Shown here piece by piece: positions 24,625 through 34,230 of a stretch of 64,000 nucleotides of DNA. How positions within the stretch are numbered: the stretch's first letter is position 1; the number at the start of each line of letters is the position of its first letter. Where the stretch lies: assembly GCF_031344055.1 (NCBI RefSeq), contig NZ_JADBEN010000002.1. One strand, 5' to 3'. Made by a program: the position numbers and the translations under genes. This stretch comes from Methylobacillus flagellatus_A. GTDB taxonomy: Bacteria > Pseudomonadota > Gammaproteobacteria > Burkholderiales > Methylophilaceae. Below the pieces are notes generated by a model. That model ran no database searches and was not told where the DNA came from. It saw nothing but the letters and a program-made list of their open reading frames with translations.

Positions 24625-25461
24625 ATGTTCAAGAAAAAACTTAACCTGGCAATGGTGTTGCTGCCATTGACACTGGCTGGCTGCGTCAGCACCGATGGCC
24701 CCGGCCTGGGCGGTATGCTGTCCACTGGTTCATCGCCGACTGCAGCTTCCGGCGCAGCGGCTGGCAGCACCAGTGCCGATGCAAACTCCAACCTGGAGCG
24801 CTGCAAGGCTCCCCTTGGCACGATTGCCATGGATGACGGCCGCGACAAGGAATGGTTTAGCACTTTCGGTTCCGCCACCAAGGTCACCAGCATCGAGCCC
24901 TTGTTGCGCTTGGCGGTGCAGCAGTCGAACTGCTTCGTGATCACCGCTATCGGCAACAGCCGCACTGACGGCCGCATCTCCGCCATCACCGACAAGCAAC
25001 GCAACTCCGGCGAATTCCGCGCTGGATCCAACCAGCAAAAAGGCCAGCGCGTGGCTGCCGACTACTTCCTTGAACCAGCGATCATCATCGACAACGACTC
25101 CACCGGTAAAATCGCAGGCGCCTTGGGCAGCCTGATCGGCAACGGCGTAGGCACGTTGGCTGGCTCCCTGGAATCCAAGGTATCTGTCGTAACCTTGTCT
25201 TTATACGATATCCGCTCTTCCGTACAAATCGGCATTGCGGAAGGCAATGCCACCGCCACTAATTATGGTGCCGCTCTCGGCGCCTTTGGCGGCGGCGCAG
25301 CAGGCAGCCTCGGCGGCTTCTCCCGCACGCCCGAAGGCAAGGCGACAGTCGCCGCATTCGTGGATGCCTACAACAAAATGGTAGTTTCACTACGCCACTA
25401 CAAGGCACAAGAAGTTGAAGGCGGCCTGGGCACAGGCGGCAAATTGAAGGTCGGCAAGTAA
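24625..25461 (+). CDS. CsgG-like lipoprotein
   Basis: A 278-residue lipoprotein (lipobox LAGC) from the ATG at 24625; an upstream in-frame extension to 24550 would bury the signal peptide and is unlikely. The mature part follows the CsgG/HfaB layout: LLRLAVQQSNCFVI, ADYFLEPAIII, VSVVTLSLYDIRSSVQIGIA and a C-terminal AAFVDAYNKMVVSLR. CsgG forms the outer-membrane secretion pore for curli in enteric bacteria, but many CsgG-like proteins have other, undefined roles, and no curlin genes are seen here. Confidence 0.7.
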   Translation: MFKKKLNLAMVLLPLTLAGCVSTDGPGLGGMLSTGSSPTAASGAAAGSTSADANSNLERCKAPLGTIAMDDGRDKEWFSTFGSATKVTSIEPLLRLAVQQSNCFVITAIGNSRTDGRISAITDKQRNSGEFRAGSNQQKGQRVAADYFLEPAIIIDNDSTGKIAGALGSLIGNGVGTLAGSLESKVSVVTLSLYDIRSSVQIGIAEGNATATNYGAALGAFGGGAAGSLGGFSRTPEGKATVAAFVDAYNKMVVSLRHYKAQEVEGGLGTGGKLKVGK

Positions 25462-25481
25462 GTCATTTGCCAAATCACATC

Positions 25482-25513
25482 AAGGGAGAATGCCGATCGG
25501 CATTCTCCCTTTT
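25482..25513 (+). terminator. Rho-independent terminator
   Basis: A 30-base perfect palindrome centred on GATC (25482-25496 with 25497-25511) followed by TTTT. It ends the two-lipoprotein transcript. Confidence 0.9.
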
Positions 25514-25630
25514 CATTTCCATCTCCCATTTTGCAGACTGCATCCTCAGTCAACTCCCGCTAAGGGCTGGCACAACATCACTTCGGGTTAAACTAATGTT
25601 TTCCCTGCATACAGAGGCATCAACAATTTA

Positions 25631-27265
25631 ATGTGGTCTGATCTCTTCATGGGCCTGGGGGCGATCGGCCTCATGCTGCTAGGCATAGACTGGATGACGC
25701 GCGGCCTGAAAACTGCGGCAGGCCCCAGCTTCATGCAATTATTGCAACGCTGGACCGGCACGCCACTACAAGGCATTTTCATCGGCGGCGTGAGTACGCT
25801 CGCGGTACAGTCTTCCACCGCGATTACCGTGGCGACCATCGGCTTCGCCAATGCCAACATTCTCTCGCTGTCCGCCGCGGCTTTTGTCATCTACGGCAGC
25901 AACCTCGGCAGCTCCCTGAGCGCATGGCTGGTGGCAGTTGTCGGCGGCAGCATCAAGCTGGACGATTTGGCGCTGCCTATCCTCGGCATTGCCGTCATGC
26001 TCAAGCTGTTCAGCAAGCAAACCCGCCGACAAGGCATCGGGGAGGCGTTTACCGGCTTCGCGCTACTGTTTCTCGGGCTGGGCTACCTCAAGACCAGCTT
26101 CGACTCCGCCTTTGTCAACGTCGATTTCGCCTACCTCACCAGCCTGGGCGTATGGGGCATCCTGCTTTCCATGCTCGCAGGCATTTTGCTCACGGTGGTC
26201 ATGCAGGCGTCACTGGCCGTCATCGCCCTCGTCGTCACCGCGGTATCCACCGGCGCCGTCCCGCTGGAAATCGGGGCCGCCGTGGTCATCGGCTCCAATG
26301 TCGGCACCACATCGACGGCACTGCTGGCAACCCTGGCAGCCACCGCGACTGCCAAGCGTGTCGCCAGCCTGCACGTGCTGTTCAACGTGCTCACCGCGAT
26401 CGTGGCTTTGCTGTTGCTGAAGCCATTGCTCTGGGGCATCCAGGAAATGGCCCAATTGATCTTCAACGATACCCAGCCGCAATTCATCCTCGCCTTGTTC
26501 CACACCATGTTCAATGTCTTGGGCGTGGTGCTCATGTATCCCCTGACGCCCCCGCTGCTGCGCTGGCTGGGCACCAAATTCAAGACGCCCACCCACCTGG
26601 GCTCCTTCAGCCTGGATCAATCCAGCCTGGCAATTCCCAGCCTCGCGATCAAAGCCATGAGCCTGGAAGGCATGCGCGCTGGGCAGTTGATCGCGCGCCT
26701 GGCGCTGATGATGGGGCAACGGCACGAACTGGACTCCCAACTACTGGAAGATAACAAGCAGATTCTGCAGAACCTGCATCACTATATTGCGCAGCTTGCC
26801 CAGCAAAGCATGTCGGCAGAAGAGGCCGAGCTGCTCAACCAGCTCGTGCAGAACCAGCTGCGCCTTTCCATGGCGCTGCAATTATTGCCCGGCCTGGCGC
26901 GGCACCTGGACCACGACCGGACTGCTTTCGAATTGGAAATTCCCTACTGGCAGGCCCTGAGCAGCAGCCCGTTGCCTCCTGACCGGGCGGCGTTGCGTCG
27001 TGCCTACCGGCAATTCGTACGGGAGCGCCAGCAGAAAAAGCAGCTCATTTTCCAGGATGTGCTGCATGAACGCCGCGGCCAGGAATCGGGAGGCGACGAC
27101 CTGCTCAAGCTGGCGGAAACGCGACGCTTCAACCAGCAGCTGACCAAGGCCCTGCTCGCGTTCGATAAGCTACAGGCCAGCTTCGACAAGCAGGCCCCAG
27201 AGATTGATGAACCGATAGAAGATGAACTAATAGAAAATACGGAGCCGCCCCAAGCCGCCGCCTAA
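25631..27265 (+). CDS. Na+/phosphate cotransporter family protein (NptA/YjbB-like)
   Basis: A 544-residue membrane protein. It shows two PNaS repeats; the first has the hallmark VQSSTAITVATIGFANANIL, the second the degenerate VMQASLAVIALVVTAVSTGA. About eight TM helices are followed by a C-terminal cytoplasmic helical region from about residue 355 (RLALMMGQRHELDSQLLED) that resembles PhoU, as in many bacterial members. It likely moves phosphate with sodium; the YjbB-type members are proposed to export phosphate. It stands alone between two terminator or convergent boundaries. Confidence 0.88.
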   Translation: MWSDLFMGLGAIGLMLLGIDWMTRGLKTAAGPSFMQLLQRWTGTPLQGIFIGGVSTLAVQSSTAITVATIGFANANILSLSAAAFVIYGSNLGSSLSAWLVAVVGGSIKLDDLALPILGIAVMLKLFSKQTRRQGIGEAFTGFALLFLGLGYLKTSFDSAFVNVDFAYLTSLGVWGILLSMLAGILLTVVMQASLAVIALVVTAVSTGAVPLEIGAAVVIGSNVGTTSTALLATLAATATAKRVASLHVLFNVLTAIVALLLLKPLLWGIQEMAQLIFNDTQPQFILALFHTMFNVLGVVLMYPLTPPLLRWLGTKFKTPTHLGSFSLDQSSLAIPSLAIKAMSLEGMRAGQLIARLALMMGQRHELDSQLLEDNKQILQNLHHYIAQLAQQSMSAEEAELLNQLVQNQLRLSMALQLLPGLARHLDHDRTAFELEIPYWQALSSSPLPPDRAALRRAYRQFVRERQQKKQLIFQDVLHERRGQESGGDDLLKLAETRRFNQQLTKALLAFDKLQASFDKQAPEIDEPIEDELIENTEPPQAAA

Positions 27266-28395
27266 ACGGCAGCGAGCCGCCATAATGACGTGACCTCGGC
27301 CGCCCTGGCCTGGTACAGCGGATCGGCCTGGTTGCTGGCACGGCCATGCCGCGGCCGTATATCCAGTTTCTCGATCACCTTGAGCCCGGCCTCTTCAAAC
27401 ATTGCCAATAGCTGCTCTCGGGTGCGCAATCCCAGCTGCTCGGCAATATCGGACAGGATCAGCCAGGCTTCCCCGCCAGGCGCCAGGTGGGCAGAGGCGC
27501 CATTGAGGAACCCTTTGAGCATCGCACTGGCAGGATCATAAATCGCATACTCGATGGCGGCATTGGCTTTTGCCGGTATCCAGGGCGGATTGCAGACGAC
27601 CAGCGGCGCCTTGCCTGGCGGGAACAGGTTGCACTCCAGCACTTCCACCTGCGCCTCAAGGCCCAGCCTTTGCATATTCTCCCGCGCGCATGCGAGGGCG
27701 CGGGCGTCCTGGTCGGTGGCAATAACTTGCCGCACGCCCCGCTTCGCCAGCACCGCCGCCAGCACGCCGCTGCCGGTGCCGATGTCGAATGCCTGGGCGT
27801 TATCCGGCAACGGCGCCTGGGCCACCAGGTCGACATATTCGCCGCGCACTGGCGAAAACACGCCGTAATGCGGGTGGATCCGCGCCCCCAGCGCTGCCAC
27901 TTCCACGCCCTTCTTGCGCCACTCGTATGCGCCGACCACGCCTTGCAGTTCGCGTAGTGATACCACGGAAGGTTGCCCGGCATCGCCATACGCCTGCAGA
28001 CAGGCCTCCCTCACGTCAGGCGCGCGCCGCAAGGCGATGGCGTAGTCCTGGCCCAGTTCCACCAGCAGCATCCCCAACACGCGCGCACGCTGCGCCTGCG
28101 CTTGCCGGTGCAGGTTGAATGCTTCCACGGGCTGGACTGAAGTCTTGGCAGGCTTGCGGTCCACCCGCCTCGCCATTGCCTGCAGCAGTTGGCGGGCATT
28201 CTGGAAATCCCCTCGCCACAGCAGTGCCGTACCCTCGCAAGCCAAGCGGTAGGCATGGTCCGCCTTAATGCTGTCATCCGCCACTTGCACCCGCGCCGGC
28301 GGCTTGCTATGGTTTTCAGATCGCCACAGCGCCTGGCGGGATTGTTCGCCCTCCTGCCAGAGGACAAGCGTATCAGCGAGGGAGGATGTGCTCAA
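27262..28395 (-). CDS. Class I SAM-dependent methyltransferase (HemK/RlmG-like)
   Basis: A 377-residue protein starting from TTG at 28395. The C-terminal half is a Rossmann methyltransferase: motif I FDIGTGSGVLAAVLAKRG, motif II ending in D (VIATDQDARAL) and motif IV VVCNPPWIP. The NPPW tetrapeptide is typical of enzymes methylating planar amide or amine nitrogens in rRNA, DNA or release factors. The N-terminal 150 residues are an unrecognised domain. The true substrate is open. Its stop overlaps the convergent transporter gene by four bases. Confidence 0.85.
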   Translation of the reverse strand: MSTSSLADTLVLWQEGEQSRQALWRSENHSKPPARVQVADDSIKADHAYRLACEGTALLWRGDFQNARQLLQAMARRVDRKPAKTSVQPVEAFNLHRQAQAQRARVLGMLLVELGQDYAIALRRAPDVREACLQAYGDAGQPSVVSLRELQGVVGAYEWRKKGVEVAALGARIHPHYGVFSPVRGEYVDLVAQAPLPDNAQAFDIGTGSGVLAAVLAKRGVRQVIATDQDARALACARENMQRLGLEAQVEVLECNLFPPGKAPLVVCNPPWIPAKANAAIEYAIYDPASAMLKGFLNGASAHLAPGGEAWLILSDIAEQLGLRTREQLLAMFEEAGLKVIEKLDIRPRHGRASNQADPLYQARAAEVTSLWRLAAV

Positions 28396-28508
28396 ATCAG
28401 AACTTTCTTGATGCGAGATGCGTCATTAAACTGCAGAATCAAAATAAATCTAGCGCTCATTATAGAGCATGACCGCCCCCGACCCGGATGCCATAAAGGA
28501 CAATTACC

Positions 28509-29825
28509 ATGCATCGACTATTGCTCCCTGCCTTGATTACACTATCTCTCGCTGCTTGCGGCGACGTTGCCAAGCTGCCTGTCTCCGCCGGCACCGGCAC
28601 CAAGCCCGAACTGCCGGAACCCCGCAACAGCCTGATCCCCACAGTGCATGTCGCCACAGCGGTAGGCTGGGCCGAGGGGGCCGCGCCCACGCCTGCGGAA
28701 GGCACAGCGGTCAATGCATTCGCCAAGGGCCTGGACCACCCCCGCTGGCTCTATCAATTGCCCAACGGTGACATTCTTGTCGCGGAAACCAACAGCCCGC
28801 CCAAGGAGGGCGGTAGCTTCAGCCTGCGCGCCTGGTTTGCCGGGAAATTCATGGCGCGCGCCGGTGCCGGCACTCCGAGCGCCAACCGCATCACCCTATT
28901 GCGTGATACCGACGGCGACGGGGTGGCCGACCAACGCTCGGTCTTTCTCAAGGACCTGCACTCGCCTTTCGGCATGGCGTTGATCGGCAATACCTTTTAT
29001 GTTGCCAATGCAGACGCCGTGGTGACCTTTCCATACCAGGAGGGCGCTACCGAAATCAGCGCCCCGCCCACCAAGCTGGTTGCCCTGCCGGGCCTGCCCC
29101 TTAACCACCACTGGACCAAGAACCTGATCGCCAGCCAGGACGGCAGCAAGCTGTACGTCACTGTCGGCTCCAACAGCAATATCGGCGAAAACGGCATGGA
29201 CATCGAACAAGGCCGCGCTGCCATCTGGGAAGTGGACGCCAAGACGGGAGACCACCGTATTTTCGCCTCGGGCCTACGCAACCCCAACGGCCTGGCCTGG
29301 GAGCCGGATAGCGGCGCACTGTGGACCGCGGTCAACGAACGAGACGAAATCGGCAGCGACCTGGTGCCTGACTACATCACCTCGGTACAAGAGGGAGGCT
29401 TTTATGGCTGGCCCTACAGCTACTATGGCGACCATATCGACGTACGCGTACAGCCGCAAAAGCCGGAACTGGTCGCCCAGGCTATTGCTCCCGACTATGC
29501 GCTAGGCCCGCATACTGCCTCACTGGGCTTAGCCGCAGCCAAAGGCAACAAGCTGCCTGAACAGTTTGCCAACGGCATGTTCGTCGGACAGCACGGTTCG
29601 TGGAACCGTAAGCCGAGCAGTGGTTACAAGGTATTGTTTGTGCCGTTTGCCGACGGCAAGCCCTCCGACTTCCCTGTCGACGTGCTCACCGGCTTCCTGA
29701 ACGAGAAAGGCGAAGCCCAAGGCCGCCCGGTAGGGGTGCTGGTGGACCAGAAAGGCGCATTGCTGGTGGCTGACGACGTGGGCAATACCGTCTGGCGCGT
29801 AACGTCATCGTCGTCAGCAAATTAA
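28509..29825 (+). CDS. PQQ-dependent sorbosone/glucose dehydrogenase-like lipoprotein
   Basis: A 438-residue lipoprotein (lipobox LAAC) with the six-bladed propeller of the soluble glucose/sorbosone dehydrogenase family. Diagnostic stretches are DHPRWLYQLPNGDILVAETN, FGMALIGNTFYVANADAVV, GLRNPNGLAWEPDSGALWTA and HGSWNRKPSSGYKV. DTDGDGVAD is a probable calcium loop. Homologues oxidise sugars with PQQ, though many are uncharacterised. AAAGGA precedes the ATG. Together with xoxF it makes two PQQ-type enzymes in this window. Confidence 0.85.
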   Translation: MHRLLLPALITLSLAACGDVAKLPVSAGTGTKPELPEPRNSLIPTVHVATAVGWAEGAAPTPAEGTAVNAFAKGLDHPRWLYQLPNGDILVAETNSPPKEGGSFSLRAWFAGKFMARAGAGTPSANRITLLRDTDGDGVADQRSVFLKDLHSPFGMALIGNTFYVANADAVVTFPYQEGATEISAPPTKLVALPGLPLNHHWTKNLIASQDGSKLYVTVGSNSNIGENGMDIEQGRAAIWEVDAKTGDHRIFASGLRNPNGLAWEPDSGALWTAVNERDEIGSDLVPDYITSVQEGGFYGWPYSYYGDHIDVRVQPQKPELVAQAIAPDYALGPHTASLGLAAAKGNKLPEQFANGMFVGQHGSWNRKPSSGYKVLFVPFADGKPSDFPVDVLTGFLNEKGEAQGRPVGVLVDQKGALLVADDVGNTVWRVTSSSSAN

Positions 29826-29858
29826 TGAGGCAGAATACGGATTTTTTCCTGATCTAGC

Positions 29859-29892
29859 GGCAAGCCCTAATCAGGGCTTGCCTGCGCTTTTC
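29859..29892 (+). terminator. Likely intrinsic terminator
   Basis: A 10-bp perfect stem GGCAAGCCCT (29859-29868) with AGGGCTTGCC (29873-29882) and a 4-base loop; the T tract (TTTT) follows after six other bases, so termination may be partial. Confidence 0.6.
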
Positions 29893-29950
29893 CCGACATG
29901 CTCTAATGCGCCATCTTGACTCGTCGCTGCATTAACCGGAGCCGCATAAC

Positions 29951-30496
29951 ATGATCAGGCAATTTCTCTCCATTGCACTCGGCCTCAGCTTGCTGGGTAC
30001 CTTGCCGGTCAATGCGGCAAAATCGGAAAAGGACGAGGCACGGGAAGCGGCGATACGTTTTTTTGACGACTATGCCGCGTTGCAGAAGAACGACAAGGTA
30101 GTGGGCTTGCCGAACATGCAGCAGCTCGATGCCATTTCCCAGCACTTCATCCCGAAATTGCACCGTATTTTCTATATCTCGCTGCGCGAGCAACACCGTT
30201 GCCGGACCAGGGACAAGGTCACCCCATGGTCCAGCGGCGACCTCTTCACTTCAAGCGATGCCGGTTTCACTAGCTTCACTATCGAACCCAGCATCCCGAA
30301 CCAGTTCGGGCGCCAGTCAACCGTCCATTTCAGCCTGGAAAAAGACGGCAAAGTGCAGCGCTGGGACGACGAGGTCATCCTGCGCAAGGAAAACGGCCAA
30401 TGGATGCTTTACGATATCGAATACCACGCCCCGTTTGCCGCCCAAAAAGCCGGCAAGAGCCTGCAATCCATCATCGACAAGAACCCCGCCTGCTGA
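29951..30496 (+). CDS. Exported protein of unknown function
   Basis: A 181-residue protein with signal peptide ending PVNAA, then a single domain resembling the DUF3828/NTF2-like layout: KDEAREAAIRFFDDYAALQK at the start and DEVILRKENGQWMLYDIEYH near the end, where a tryptophan sits in a typical strand. It is probably periplasmic. GGAG lies nine bases before the ATG. The family assignment is tentative. Confidence 0.65.
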   Translation: MIRQFLSIALGLSLLGTLPVNAAKSEKDEAREAAIRFFDDYAALQKNDKVVGLPNMQQLDAISQHFIPKLHRIFYISLREQHRCRTRDKVTPWSSGDLFTSSDAGFTSFTIEPSIPNQFGRQSTVHFSLEKDGKVQRWDDEVILRKENGQWMLYDIEYHAPFAAQKAGKSLQSIIDKNPAC

Positions 30497-30627
30497 ATTC
30501 AGCTATTTCAATCAATAGATGCCTATGTTAATGTACGCGCCTGGTGTTTAGGTTACGTAATATTTAGCTTCAAACGGATTTAGATTGATAGTAGCACTAC
30601 CTGCAACGCGCTTTCAGGGGATCGGTT

Positions 30628-31251
30628 TTGGCATATAGTGCATCGACCGCAGTCGCTCCCTCCTCTTTCGAGTCTTATCTTGCCGAATCCACACAGGCGC
30701 TGTTCATCGCCCTGGATGAGCGGGATGCCTATACCCACCAGCATTGCGACCGGGTCTCGCTGCTCGCCCACGAGATTGGCGTGGCATGCGAATTGAGCCA
30801 GAAGGAGCTTTCCCTCATTGCGGTGGGCGCGCGGTTTCACGACATCGGCAAGATCGGCATCCCGGATAGCGTCCTGCTCAAGCCCGGGCCATTGGATGCC
30901 GAGGAATGGCGCATCATGAAGATGCACCCCGTGAAGGGCGAGCGCCTGTTCCGCAATACCCTGCACCCCCAGGCGCATCAAGTCGCCAACATCATCCGCC
31001 ATCACCATGAGTGCTTCGACGGCAGCGGCTACCCGGACGGCTTATCCGGCGACGAAATTCCGCTGGCTTCCCGCATCATGCTGATCGCCGACGCCTATGA
31101 CGCGATGGCGACGACGCGGCCCTACCACCGGGCGCGCTCGCATCGCGAGATCATAGGTATCCTGGCTTCGGAGGAGGGCATCAAGACCGACCCCGACGTG
31201 CTCTCCCGCTTCATGCGGGTAATCGCACATAGCCAGGCACGCGTGGACTGA
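30628..31251 (+). CDS. Stand-alone HD-GYP phosphodiesterase
   Basis: A 207-residue protein that is essentially only an HD-GYP domain, which hydrolyses cyclic di-GMP. The metal-binding and GYP elements are complete: HQHCDRVSLLAHEIG, HDIGKIGIPDSVL, HPVKGERLF, HHHECFDGSGYPDGL and IADAYDAMATTRPY. There is no receiver or sensor domain, so regulation must be transcriptional or through partners. The start is a TTG at 30628 with AGGGGA six bases upstream. Confidence 0.93.
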   Translation: MAYSASTAVAPSSFESYLAESTQALFIALDERDAYTHQHCDRVSLLAHEIGVACELSQKELSLIAVGARFHDIGKIGIPDSVLLKPGPLDAEEWRIMKMHPVKGERLFRNTLHPQAHQVANIIRHHHECFDGSGYPDGLSGDEIPLASRIMLIADAYDAMATTRPYHRARSHREIIGILASEEGIKTDPDVLSRFMRVIAHSQARVD

Positions 31252-31365
31252 GAGCAGCTCACAAAATTCAGAGAAGCGATCCTGGCTAGACACTCTGCCG
31301 CAGACAGTACAAGCAGTACGGCAAGGCAGAGCAACGACGGCAGGAGAATTTTGTTAACCTCTCTA
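31251..31365 (+). repeat. 115-bp inverted-repeat element, copy 1
   Basis: Begins at the stop codon of the HD-GYP gene. The ends are imperfect inverted repeats, AGAGCAGCTCACAAAATTC and GAATTTTGTTAACCTCTCT. The interior GAAGCGATCCTGGCTAGACA and CTCTGCCGCAGACAGTACAA is nearly identical to 58258-58372. Where the two copies differ in the terminal stem (T to C on the left, A to G on the right) pairing is kept, so the fold itself seems conserved. It lies between two convergent genes. Confidence 0.85.
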
Positions 31366-31386
31366 AACAACTAAGCAGCTAGTCCG

Positions 31387-34131
31387 CTAGCCGCCTTCTT
31401 TGCCAAACACCTGTTGCCACAAGCGCCATACGGCTGACACTTCCTGCTCCACCTTTGCCAGCGGCACACGCGCCTTCTGGTCTCCCTGCAGCCGGATGGC
31501 ATGCTGGCGGCGCCGGTAATCGCGGTATGCCTGCGCCACCTCGTGCGCCAGCACAGCATCCACCAGGCCCAGCCGGCCCAGGATGTCGAGCAATGCGATA
31601 TTGCCGAGGTTGCGCGTCAGCTCCGGATATTGCGGCGCATGCGCCAACACCAGGTATTGCACGATGAACTCGACATCCACAATCCCGCCGCGGTCATGCT
31701 TCAGGTCGAACAACTCGCCATGGTTGGGATGGGCCTGGTGCATCTTCTGCCGCATCGCCACGACTTCGGCCGAGAGTGCCTGATTGTCGCGCGGCTGGCG
31801 CAACACGGTTTCGCGGATGCGCTCGAAGGTAGCGCCGATCTCCTGGCTGCCTGCGCAAAACCTGGCCCGCGTCAGCGCCTGGTGCTCCCAGACCCAGGCC
31901 TTTTCCTGCTGGTAGGTTTCAAACGCCTGCACCGAGCTCACCAGCAGCCCGCTCGCCCCATCCGGACGCAACTGCATGTCGGTTTCGTAGAGGGTGCCGG
32001 CCGGGGTCATGCTGCTGAGCCAAGTGTTGACGCGCTGCCCGAGCTTGGCATACACCTCGCCGGCCTCTGGCGCTTCATCGTCGTAAAGGAAGATGATATC
32101 CAGGTCGGAAGCGTAGCCCAGCTCCTTGCCGCCCAGCTTGCCGTAGCCGATGACGGCAAACAGGGGTTTTTCGCGGTGACGGTGGCGCAGGCTGGGCCAG
32201 ATGGCCTTGATGGCCACGTCCAATATGATGTCCGCCAGCGCGCTCAGGTAGTCCGATAGCGTCTCCAGCGCAAGCTCTCCCGCCACGTCTTTCGCTGCGA
32301 AGCGGAACACGGCGGCATGCTTGAAATGCCGCATTTCATCCATTTGCCGCTCCACGTCGCCGGAGAGCAGCCTCACCCGCTGCTCCAGGTCCGCATGCAT
32401 AGCGGCAAAATCGGGGGCAGCATAGAGGTTGCGCGTATCGAGCAATTCGTCCAGCAATATCGGGTGCTGGGTCAGGTATTGCGCAAGCCAGGGGCTGGCG
32501 CTGACGATGCGCGTCACTAGCGTCAGCGCCGAGGGATATTCGGCCAGCAGCGCCAGGTAGCTCGCCCGGCGGCAGATGCTGTCCAGCAGGTCGGCAACCC
32601 GGATCAGCGCCTGGTCCGGATTGGATTCCTGCGCCGCCTCCTTGATCGCCAGCGGAATCAGGGTATCGAAACGCTGCCGGCTGAGTTCCGGCAATTGCTT
32701 GTAGCGCGGACTGTCGTGCAGGCTGAGCAGCTTGCGCAGCGTCTCGGCCGGCTCCTGGTAATTGAGCTGCGCCATGGCCTCGACAGCCTCATCGCCCTCA
32801 ACCATCCGCCGCCACAGGGCCGCTTCGCGCTGTAGCGGCACTTCTTGCTCGGAGCGCTCCTCCGCCGGGTCGCTGAAAACTTCCTCGAAATGCCGCTGCA
32901 CCACGCTGCGATGTTGCTCGAGCACTTTGAGGAAAGCGCTCCACTCCTCGTAGCCCATGCCCAGCGCGATACGTTGACGGCTTTCCTCGTTCACCGGCAA
33001 ATCCTGGGTTTGCGTGTCCTCGAGGTATTGCAGCCTGTGCTCCAGGTTGCGCAGGAAAATATAGGCCTGCTTCAACTCCTGCACCGCGTTCGCGGGCAGC
33101 AAGCCCTTTTCCCCGAGCAGGCGCAACACCGACAAGGTAGGCTTGATCTGCAGGCTGGCGTCCCGTCCGCCGCGAATCAGCTGGAACACCTGGGCGATGA
33201 ACTCCACCTCGCGGATGCCGCCGCGCCCCAGCTTGATGTTGTCGTGCATGTCGCGCCGGTTGACGTCGCGCTGTATCTGCACCTTGAGGTCGCGCATGGA
33301 GGAAAATGCGCCGAAATCGAGATACTTGCGGAATACGAAAGGCCGCAGCAACTCGCTCAAGCCCTGATCCGGCCCCGCGACCACCCTGCCCTTGATCCAG
33401 GCATAACGCTCCCATTCACGCCCCTGGTTCTGGTAGTACTCTTCCAGCATCGCAAAGCTGCAAGCCAGCGGGCCTTCCGAGCCGTAAGGCCGCAGCCGCA
33501 TGTCGACGCGGAAGACGAAGCCGTCCTCGGTGATCTCGTCGATCGCCGCGATCAGTCGCTTGGCCAGCCGCGTGAAGAATTCGACATTGCCGATCGACTT
33601 GGCGCCGTTGGTTTCGCCATCCTCGGCAAACGCGAAGATGAGGTCGATGTCCGAAGAGACGTTGAGTTCGTGCCCGCCCAGCTTTCCCATGCCCACCACT
33701 GTAAAATGCTGGCGCTCGCCGCTTTCCTCGCCGATAGGTTCGCCATACTGCGCTTCCAGCCAGGGGGTAATGTGAAACAAGGCGAATTGCAGGCTGATCT
33801 CCGCCAATGCGCTCACCACTAGCATCACTTCGTCCAGCCCCCCGAGGCCGTTGAGGTCGCGCACGATCAGGCGCAGCATGACGCGCTGGCGCAGCTTGCG
33901 CAATGCGCGCTTGAGGCTGGCATCGTCCGCCACATCCTGGCTATCCAGCCATGCCTGCATTTCCGCGACTGTCCATGCCTGGTGCAAAGTTGCATCCAGC
34001 TCAGGCAGCAGCCCGGCATCGCTATTGACCAGCCGCGCAATGAACGGGCTGCACTTGGCGGCATGCAGCAAATATTGTTCATTCTGCGATAAGTCTGTAT
34101 TTGTCTGCAAAATCTGTGATAGTGTGCGCAT
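31387..34131 (-). CDS. glnE: Glutamine synthetase adenylyltransferase/adenylyl-removing enzyme
   Basis: Bifunctional regulator that adenylylates and de-adenylylates glutamine synthetase in response to PII and glutamine. The 914-residue protein has two nucleotidyltransferase domains, each with its GKLGG and paired acidic residues: GMGKLGGHELNVSSDIDLIF in the N-terminal (removing) half and GYGKLGGKELGYASDLDIIF in the C-terminal (adding) half. The length is close to E. coli GlnE. It diverges from acs. Confidence 0.97.
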   Translation of the reverse strand: MRTLSQILQTNTDLSQNEQYLLHAAKCSPFIARLVNSDAGLLPELDATLHQAWTVAEMQAWLDSQDVADDASLKRALRKLRQRVMLRLIVRDLNGLGGLDEVMLVVSALAEISLQFALFHITPWLEAQYGEPIGEESGERQHFTVVGMGKLGGHELNVSSDIDLIFAFAEDGETNGAKSIGNVEFFTRLAKRLIAAIDEITEDGFVFRVDMRLRPYGSEGPLACSFAMLEEYYQNQGREWERYAWIKGRVVAGPDQGLSELLRPFVFRKYLDFGAFSSMRDLKVQIQRDVNRRDMHDNIKLGRGGIREVEFIAQVFQLIRGGRDASLQIKPTLSVLRLLGEKGLLPANAVQELKQAYIFLRNLEHRLQYLEDTQTQDLPVNEESRQRIALGMGYEEWSAFLKVLEQHRSVVQRHFEEVFSDPAEERSEQEVPLQREAALWRRMVEGDEAVEAMAQLNYQEPAETLRKLLSLHDSPRYKQLPELSRQRFDTLIPLAIKEAAQESNPDQALIRVADLLDSICRRASYLALLAEYPSALTLVTRIVSASPWLAQYLTQHPILLDELLDTRNLYAAPDFAAMHADLEQRVRLLSGDVERQMDEMRHFKHAAVFRFAAKDVAGELALETLSDYLSALADIILDVAIKAIWPSLRHRHREKPLFAVIGYGKLGGKELGYASDLDIIFLYDDEAPEAGEVYAKLGQRVNTWLSSMTPAGTLYETDMQLRPDGASGLLVSSVQAFETYQQEKAWVWEHQALTRARFCAGSQEIGATFERIRETVLRQPRDNQALSAEVVAMRQKMHQAHPNHGELFDLKHDRGGIVDVEFIVQYLVLAHAPQYPELTRNLGNIALLDILGRLGLVDAVLAHEVAQAYRDYRRRQHAIRLQGDQKARVPLAKVEQEVSAVWRLWQQVFGKEGG

Positions 34132-34132
34132 C

Positions 34133-34159
34133 TTGAAATTGTAAATGAAATGTTATAAT
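34133..34159 (+). promoter_or_regulatory. Candidate acs promoter
   Basis: TTGAAA (34133-34138) and a perfect TATAAT (34154-34159) separated by 15 bases, a little short. It points toward acs at 34231. Confidence 0.45.
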
Positions 34160-34230
34160 TCGTTTCCTAACGTTACGGGTGCCTTGGCACCGATAGCATC
34201 GCCTCATTATAGAGTTTTGAAGGAGCATTT

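Noticed and set aside
31122..31370. Minus-strand frames in the repeat copies that share the peptide LARIAS
   Set aside because: The shared peptide comes from the repeated DNA itself; both frames lack starts and extend into unrelated genes.
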